Assembly: GCF_009363075.1 (NCBI RefSeq)
Contig: NZ_CP045293.1
Location: 6,495,006 to 6,559,005 of the forward strand
Origin: Paenibacillus guangzhouensis
GTDB taxonomy: Bacteria; Bacillota; Bacilli; Paenibacillales; Paenibacillaceae
DNA: 64,000 nucleotides
Direction: 5' to 3'
Below, piece by piece: positions 59,203-64,000 of the stretch. Positions within the stretch are counted from its first letter, which is position 1; every line of letters starts with the position of its first letter. The notes beneath the pieces were generated by a model. The model was not told where the DNA came from and made no database searches. It saw only the letters and a program-made list of their open reading frames with translations. The translations under genes were made by a program, and so were the position numbers.

Positions 59203-59810
59203 TTCACGTATTCGAGCAGGGCACAGACCAAAGTGCGCCGACACTGGTGCTATTCCATGGCACAGGCGGTACGGAGCGAGATCTGCTGCCGTTAGCGAAG
59301 CATATTTCACCATCATCTAGTATTCTTAGCCTTCGAGGCAACGTGCTGGAGAACGGCATGCCGCGTTTTTTCAGACGATTGGCTGAAGGCGTGTTCGATG
59401 AAGAGGATTTGATCTTCCGTACGAAGGAAGTCTACGAATTCCTAGATCAAGCTGCAACGCAGTATAAGCTTGATCGCGACAATTTCATCGCCGTAGGTTA
59501 TTCGAACGGTGCGAATATTATCGGCAGCTTATTATTTCATTACGCAAATGCCGTGAAGGGTGCTGTTCTGCATCATCCGATGGTTCCGCTCCGCGGGGTG
59601 ACCTTACCTGAGCTTTCGGGAACACAAGTCTTCATCGGCGCGGGTACGAATGATCCCATCTGTTTGAGATCCGAGTCCGAGGAGCTGGATCAGCTTCTGC
59701 GGAGCGCAGGTGCATCGGTTACACTCCATTGGGGGAACGCGGGGCATCAGTTGACCGGAGCGGAAGTCGAAGCCGCGAAGGTCTGGTTCCAGCAACATTA
59801 CGCTTCATAA
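59199..59810 (+). CDS. Alpha/beta hydrolase, MhqD-like carboxylesterase
   Basis: A 203-residue alpha/beta hydrolase of the phospholipase/carboxylesterase family. The oxyanion region is FHGTGGTERDLLPLA, the nucleophile elbow is VGYSNGANI (Ser near residue 100), and the acid and histidine follow in GAGTNDPIC and GNAGHQLT. It resembles B. subtilis MhqD, encoded in the yodED locus, which responds to quinones. Its ATG overlaps the stop of the dioxygenase gene (ATGA), and AGGAGG lies inside that gene's end. Probable role: hydrolysis of ring-cleavage products; inferred from context. Confidence 0.9.
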   Translation: MIHVFEQGTDQSAPTLVLFHGTGGTERDLLPLAKHISPSSSILSLRGNVLENGMPRFFRRLAEGVFDEEDLIFRTKEVYEFLDQAATQYKLDRDNFIAVGYSNGANIIGSLLFHYANAVKGAVLHHPMVPLRGVTLPELSGTQVFIGAGTNDPICLRSESEELDQLLRSAGASVTLHWGNAGHQLTGAEVEAAKVWFQQHYAS

Positions 59811-59823
59811 TTCGAAATGCAAT

Positions 59824-59872
59824 AGCCATGGTAGACGACGAGTGAATCTCGGGCGAACTGCCATGGCTTTTT
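59824..59872 (+). terminator. Probable terminator after the mhq-like operon
   Basis: AGCCATGG and CCATGGCT, 29 bases apart, followed by TTTT. The loop is long, so efficiency is uncertain. Confidence 0.6.
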
Positions 59873-59944
59873 GGCGCATGCTGGAGCATACGCAGGATAT
59901 CCGCTATACTGGCTAGAGGTTAATAACGGAAGAGGTTAGTTGAC

Positions 59945-60874
59945 ATGACGAAATATTTATATACATACGCAGCGCATGAAGATGAACAAGCCTTGTGTCA
60001 ATTAGAGCTCCGGACATTGTTCCGCGGTGCGAAGATGGGGGCCAGGAGTCTAATCTCCGCACGCCGAATTGAACCAAGCCGCAGTCCGTTCATCCATGAA
60101 CGGTTGGCCATCGAATATATGACCCCCACGCTTGACGAACTGGTTCAGCAGGTTGCATCCGTGCAGATTCCAGAGGGACAGACCTTTAAGGTCGTGTATT
60201 ATAAATCGGGTGAAGATGTGTCTTACGAGGAGGAGCGGGTGATTGAACGAAGTCTCGGCGCGATGATTCGCGGGAAGGCGGATATGCGCAATCCGGAGCT
60301 CCTTTTCGGGGTAACGAAGCATGCCGAGGGTTTTATATTCGGTACTTGTGCCCAGAGCTCGGCCATCTGGAAGCATCACATGGATAAGCCTCAGAATTAT
60401 TCGACGGCTCTAAGTACAAGGCTCGCACGTGCCGTCGTCAATATTGCTGTGCCCGACATCGAGGGCGTCCGCGTTATCGATCCTTGCTGCGGCATTGGTA
60501 CCGTGCTTCTGGAAGCCCTATCGATGGGGATCGATATAATAGGTCGGGACATCAATCCCTTAACGACGCGAGGGGCACGGCTGAACCTCGCGCACTTTGG
60601 CTATCCGGATGTCGTTACGCTAGGAGATATGCGCGAGATTACAGAATCATATGATACGGCGATCATTGACCTGCCTTATAATCTATGCTCGAAGCTCTCG
60701 GCTGAAGAGCGGCTGTCCATGCTGCGCGGTGCGCATCGATTCGCGGATCGTGTCATATTGATTACCACGGAGCCGATCGACGAATCGGTTGCGCAAGCGG
60801 GCTTCGAGATCATAGATCGTATTCAGGTGCACAAAGGTCGATTCGTGCGCGAAGTGCTCGTCGTCCAAGGATGA
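59945..60874 (+). CDS. TRM11-like SAM-dependent RNA methyltransferase
   Basis: A 309-residue protein. The C-terminal part is a Rossmann-fold methyltransferase of the UPF0020/TRM11 group: motif I DPCCGIGTVLLEAL near residue 180, IIGRDINPLTTRGARLNL, and the N6/N2-type catalytic motif as DLPYN near 240. The N-terminal part (about 1-150) may be a divergent THUMP-like RNA-binding region. TRM11 and related enzymes methylate guanosine N2 in tRNA or rRNA; the target here is unknown. It is transcribed alone and ends 8 bases before the convergent EamA gene, with no clear terminator between. Confidence 0.85.
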   Translation: MTKYLYTYAAHEDEQALCQLELRTLFRGAKMGARSLISARRIEPSRSPFIHERLAIEYMTPTLDELVQQVASVQIPEGQTFKVVYYKSGEDVSYEEERVIERSLGAMIRGKADMRNPELLFGVTKHAEGFIFGTCAQSSAIWKHHMDKPQNYSTALSTRLARAVVNIAVPDIEGVRVIDPCCGIGTVLLEALSMGIDIIGRDINPLTTRGARLNLAHFGYPDVVTLGDMREITESYDTAIIDLPYNLCSKLSAEERLSMLRGAHRFADRVILITTEPIDESVAQAGFEIIDRIQVHKGRFVREVLVVQG

Positions 60875-60882
60875 GTTCCTGC

Positions 60883-61866
60883 TTATTGATTCGCTTTTGC
60901 GTGGGGGGCAGGCTTCACAGCGTGGCTGTTCGATTCTAGTACTTCCGGCTGCGCTGTATTTCGTTTTCCCCAGATGAGCGTGCCGATGACGCCGACGATG
61001 ATCATGATTGACCCGAGGATATCATAGATCGTAATCTGTTCGCCGAATACGAGCACCCCGCCGATCATCGACACGATGGTCGCAAGATTGGAGAATACGC
61101 TCATCTTGGACGCTTCCATTTTGGACAAGGTATACGTCTGTAATAGCAATGATATCAAGGAAGAGAGCAGGCCAAGATATAGAATGGCGATCCAGAAGGA
61201 ACCGACGGTCAAAGGTTGAACCAATTGCTCCATCGTGCCATTCACACCGTGCTGGACGAGCGCCATCGCGCCGAATGCGATACTGCCGATCGCCATCATG
61301 ATATACGTTAACTCAATCGGTCGGAACTGGCCGGAGAGCTTGCGAGCAAATACGCTATACCCCGAGAACGACAAGACGGAGAAGAATAATAAGATGATCC
61401 CCGCCATATGCGATAGATCCAGCTTCGTCCCCTTCATAATGACCACGAACAATACCCCGAACACAGAGAGCGCAATGGCGAACTTTTGCTTAAGCGTTGT
61501 ACGTTCCTTCAGGAAATATCCCGCGAATAGTACCGTTAATACGGGGGTAAATGCATAGAGAATACCGCCTTCCGCGGAGGACGCGTGCTGCAAGCCAAAC
61601 GCTTGAAGCGCGAAGAACAAGGTTGGATACAGGATGGCCATGCCTAGAATCGGGCGTAGCGATTTACCGCGAATATTGATTTTGATCCACCCAAGCGCGA
61701 CGGGAATACTTAAGACCAGGAACGATAGGATGAACCGATAAGCGAGTGCGGTGAAAGGGTCTGCGGATTGCAGCGCGCTCTTCATGAACAGAAATGATAA
61801 TCCAATAATGCTTGCATTGATGATTGCGGAAACGACGGCAAGCTTATGGCTTTGTTGTGTACGCAT
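60883..61866 (-). CDS. EamA/DMT family transporter
   Basis: A 327-residue membrane protein with ten hydrophobic helices in two EamA halves (about 5-140 and 150-290), of the drug/metabolite transporter superfamily. Typical blocks are ASIIGLSFLFMKSALQSADPFTALAYRF, SSAEGGILYAFTPVLTVLFAGYFLKERTT and KMSVFSNLATIVSMIGGVLVFGEQITIYDILG. The C-terminal tail is polar. It diverges from a MocR-type regulator gene, an arrangement that often means regulation by that protein. Its substrate, often an amino acid, metabolite or vitamin, is not predictable. Confidence 0.9.
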   Translation of the reverse strand: MRTQQSHKLAVVSAIINASIIGLSFLFMKSALQSADPFTALAYRFILSFLVLSIPVALGWIKINIRGKSLRPILGMAILYPTLFFALQAFGLQHASSAEGGILYAFTPVLTVLFAGYFLKERTTLKQKFAIALSVFGVLFVVIMKGTKLDLSHMAGIILLFFSVLSFSGYSVFARKLSGQFRPIELTYIMMAIGSIAFGAMALVQHGVNGTMEQLVQPLTVGSFWIAILYLGLLSSLISLLLQTYTLSKMEASKMSVFSNLATIVSMIGGVLVFGEQITIYDILGSIMIIVGVIGTLIWGKRNTAQPEVLESNSHAVKPAPHAKANQ

Positions 61867-62033
61867 CTAAATTCCTCCTAGAACAAATCCTTATGGATTT
61901 ATTTGAAAATTACGATCTGCCTGCTATTCAGTGATAGGTTGAATCGTTATACTGAAGATACGATAAGATCTGGAAATTGACGAGATGGAATTGTTGTGAT
62001 TGTATCGGTACAGTTTAGAAGGATCTATTCATT

Positions 62034-63416
62034 TTGTTAGAGAAATGCGGTGTGTTAATGGCTAAATATGTAACCGTACTCACGGACATGGAAGATCGGA
62101 TTCGTACCGGGCAATACGCCCCTGGACATAAGCTTCCTTCGATTCGTGACGCATCCGAAATGTACGGGTGCAGCAAGAGCACCATTATTCGTGCTTACGC
62201 CGAACTCGAACGTCTACATATCATATATGCATTGCCGCAGAGCGGCTATTACGTCATTGATCGCCGTGGGGAGCAGTGGGATCAAGGGAAGGACACCGAC
62301 AAGCTGGATTTCTCATCGGCGTCGCCCGACTTGCATATTTTCCCATACCTCGATTTTCAGCATTGTCTGAATCGCGCGATCGACACCTATCAATATCAAT
62401 TGTTCACCTATGGGGATTCACAGGGGCTTGAGAGCTTTCGGCATACGCTCGTGAAACATCTGGCCGACGATCAAGTCTTCGCGAAGCTGAATCAAATCGT
62501 CGTCACGTCGGGGGTGCAGCAAGCGCTGAATATTCTGACCCGGATGCCTTTTCCTAGCGGCAAATCCGTGATTCTGATTGAGCAGCCGAGTTATGAGATC
62601 TATCAGCGGTTTCTAGAGCTCGAAGGGGTGAAGGTCGCCGGGATTACGCGAACAACCCGTGGACTGGATCTCGACGAGCTGGAGAAGCAGTTCAAGCAGG
62701 GGGATATCAAGTTCTTCTATACGATGCCGAGGTATCAGAACCCGCTCGGGACATCCTATACCCTTGCCGAGCGGAAGGCTATCGTCAGGCTCGCTGAACG
62801 CTATGATGTCTATATCGTTGAAGATGATTATATGGGGGATCTGGGGGCAGAGGTTCGAATGAATCCGCTCTACAGTTACGATACATCAGATCATGTCATT
62901 TATTTGAAGAGCTTCTCTAAAGTCATATTCCCGGGGCTTCGCGTCGGTGCGGCGATTGTTCCTAAACTGCTGCATCCGATATTCGTGCAATATAAGAGAT
63001 TCTCGGATGCCGATTCTTCGATCGTGTCTCAAGGCGCCTTGGAGATTTACCTTAAGAACGGTATGTTCGACCACCATAAACGCAAGATTATCCAGCTCTA
63101 TGCGGCTCGGATGAATCGAATGAATCGTGCGCTGACCGAGGCGCAAGCATCGGAGTGGGTTGAAGTCGCCCCCGTTCAGCAAGGGGTGTATATCTCGCTT
63201 GTGTTACCGAAGGTCGTGAATATGGATCAACTGCACGGGAAGCTGCAGCGAGCAGGCGTCATGACGGTACCAGGTAAAGAATTCTTTTTGCAAAATCAAG
63301 CACCGTTATACAAATTCCTTCGGCTTAGCATTACTCGAGTTCATGAGGACCGCATTGAAGAGGGAGTGCAGACGATTATGGAAGAGGTGAAGCGAGCAGG
63401 GCGTGGATGGGGTTAG
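62034..63416 (+). CDS. MocR family regulator (GntR HTH fused to aminotransferase fold)
   Basis: A 460-residue fusion protein. Residues about 10-80 form a GntR winged helix (DMEDRIRTGQYAPGHKLPSIRDASEMYGCSKSTIIRAYAELERLHIIYALPQSGYYV). The rest is a fold type I aminotransferase domain with NPLGTSYTL, VEDDYMGDLG and the PLP lysine in LKSFSKVIFPGLRVG. MocR proteins use PLP or its amino-acid adducts as effector and usually do not catalyse transamination. The gene diverges from the EamA transporter, the likely target. TTG 62034 has AGAAGGA 10 bases upstream; ATG 62058 gives the start usual in homologues (MAKYVTVL), so the exact start is open. Confidence 0.9.
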   Translation: MLEKCGVLMAKYVTVLTDMEDRIRTGQYAPGHKLPSIRDASEMYGCSKSTIIRAYAELERLHIIYALPQSGYYVIDRRGEQWDQGKDTDKLDFSSASPDLHIFPYLDFQHCLNRAIDTYQYQLFTYGDSQGLESFRHTLVKHLADDQVFAKLNQIVVTSGVQQALNILTRMPFPSGKSVILIEQPSYEIYQRFLELEGVKVAGITRTTRGLDLDELEKQFKQGDIKFFYTMPRYQNPLGTSYTLAERKAIVRLAERYDVYIVEDDYMGDLGAEVRMNPLYSYDTSDHVIYLKSFSKVIFPGLRVGAAIVPKLLHPIFVQYKRFSDADSSIVSQGALEIYLKNGMFDHHKRKIIQLYAARMNRMNRALTEAQASEWVEVAPVQQGVYISLVLPKVVNMDQLHGKLQRAGVMTVPGKEFFLQNQAPLYKFLRLSITRVHEDRIEEGVQTIMEEVKRAGRGWG

Positions 63417-63488
63417 ATAAGCAGGGGATGTGGAATGGTTGCCATATGTAACGTCATGTGAATTTCGAAAATTGGGGAGGAAACGGTA

Positions 63489-64000
63489 ATGCAAATTGGG
63501 ATCATTGGAACCGGAGGGTTCTCGGAGACACACTGCAACTTATTGGAACAGATGGATGATGTTCGCGTTAGCGCCGTATGCGGGACAAGTCTTGCCAAAG
63601 CGGAGCGGTTCGCTCAGAAATGGCGAGGCGTAGCAGCTTACGGGGACGTTAATCAAATGCTCGATCAAGAGAAGTTGGATGCCGTCTATATTTGCGTTCC
63701 TCCATTTGCGCATGGGGCGCTGGAGAAGGCGGTAATCGAGCGGAATATTCCGTTCTTCATCGAGAAGCCGATTGCGCTGGATGATGAGCTCCCTGCCGAG
63801 CTTCTCGCACGCATTGAGGAGAAATCACTGATTACGTCGGTGGGTTATCATTTCCGGTACACCGATGCGACGCAGCGAGCGATCGAGCTCTTGCAGGGCC
63901 GAACCGTAGGGATGGCACTTGGCACATGGATGGGGGATATGCCTCGCGTCGGATGGTGGCGGAAGCAAGAGGGCTCTGGCGGGCAATTCCTCGAGCAGAC
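63489..64000 (+). CDS. Gfo/Idh/MocA family oxidoreductase (5' part)
   Basis: About 170 N-terminal residues of an NAD(P)-dependent dehydrogenase, cut by the window end. The Rossmann motif is MQIGIIGTGGFSETHCNLL, the adenosine-loop region is AVCGTSLAKAERFA, and the family hallmark EKP is in PFFIEKPIALDDELPAE. VGYHFRYTDATQ lies where substrate-side residues begin. The family acts on sugars, inositols and related polyols. GGGGAGG precedes the ATG by about 8 bases. It lies 72 bases after the MocR gene on the same strand. The C-terminal half and operon partners are outside the window. Confidence 0.9.
   Translation, partial: MQIGIIGTGGFSETHCNLLEQMDDVRVSAVCGTSLAKAERFAQKWRGVAAYGDVNQMLDQEKLDAVYICVPPFAHGALEKAVIERNIPFFIEKPIALDDELPAELLARIEEKSLITSVGYHFRYTDATQRAIELLQGRTVGMALGTWMGDMPRVGWWRKQEGSGGQFLEQ

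Noticed and set aside
1-64000. tRNA, rRNA, insertion sequences, phage genes
   Set aside because: None was seen on reading both strands; no tRNA-like cloverleaf with CCA-adjacent pattern, transposase motif or integrase could be supported.

Overview
The window reads as a chromosomal segment of a Paenibacillus-like member of the Bacillota (Paenibacillaceae). Evidence: mid-GC coding DNA, strong AGGAGG-type ribosome binding sites with frequent TTG/GTG starts, two LplB/YtcP-type sugar ABC cassettes with an AraC/Cache-type regulator, a very large SLH-domain surface protein, and Bacillus-type regulons (des-desKR, mhq-like genes, GpsB, RNase HI with viroplasmin domain). I see no rRNA, tRNA, transposase, phage gene or CRISPR array.

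Layout. 1-2938: 3' part of a carbohydrate ABC cassette (permease, permease, lipoprotein binding protein). 3197-6057: complete membrane-fluidity module des-desK-desR with a convincing DesR-type operator. 6273-12026: AraC/Cache regulator broken by a -1 frameshift in a T run, followed by a second permease-permease-binding protein cassette and a 5'-truncated sulfatase remnant. 12832-13725: DUF523 (TudS-like) protein and a small DUF6855-like protein. 13988-20782: a 2264-residue secreted surface protein (propeller repeats, four ~225-residue repeats, three FN3, three SLH). 20924-25301: PQQ-type sugar dehydrogenase lipoprotein, M20 dipeptidase, Cys-type sulfatase. 25520-30624: a three-gene operon of a TerB_N/TerB_C protein, a DUF2791/BrxD-like AAA ATPase and an Lhr/BrxHI-like helicase. 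30699-32810: MarR + DHA2 multidrug exporter. 33104-35531: Nudix, MazG-like and PucR genes. 35989-39973: an operon that reads as beta-alanine catabolism (aminotransferase, malonate-semialdehyde/methylmalonate-semialdehyde dehydrogenase, alanine dehydrogenase), preceded by a remnant of an aldehyde dehydrogenase flanked by a duplicated 17-bp box. 42552-44577: an RNA-repair pair, RlaP-like nucleotidyltransferase and RtcB ligase. 44656-51207: GpsB-like, Crp/Fnr, two NCS2 nucleobase permeases, an anaerobic sulfatase maturase and a Rieske oxygenase. 52009-53226: split ThrE exporter. 53440-57399: RNase HI, class C serine hydrolase, AlkD-like protein, MalY-like lyase, small acidic protein. 57576-59810: nitroreductase, ring-cleaving dioxygenase and esterase resembling the Bacillus mhqNOD quinone-detoxification genes. 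59945-64000: TRM11-like methyltransferase, EamA transporter with a divergent MocR regulator, and a truncated Gfo/Idh/MocA oxidoreductase.

The most unusual structures are two tandem arrays (40592-41151 and 51286-51924) of a 51-bp repeat: 11 and 13 units, each holding the same short palindrome (AATAACTGC, A-rich loop, GCAGTTAT/A) but different spacer sequence, in the same orientation and about 10 kb apart. I do not recognise them as a named repeat family. The TerB/BrxD/helicase operon is the strongest candidate for a poorly characterised multi-protein system; the RtcB-RlaP pair is a second stress-repair unit. A self-contained transcription unit for a 44-residue peptide (42221-42520) is a likely unannotated small gene.

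The two sugar cassettes, the sulfatase, the sulfatase remnant and the sulfatase maturase together suggest use of sulfated polysaccharides, although the substrates cannot be read from sequence.
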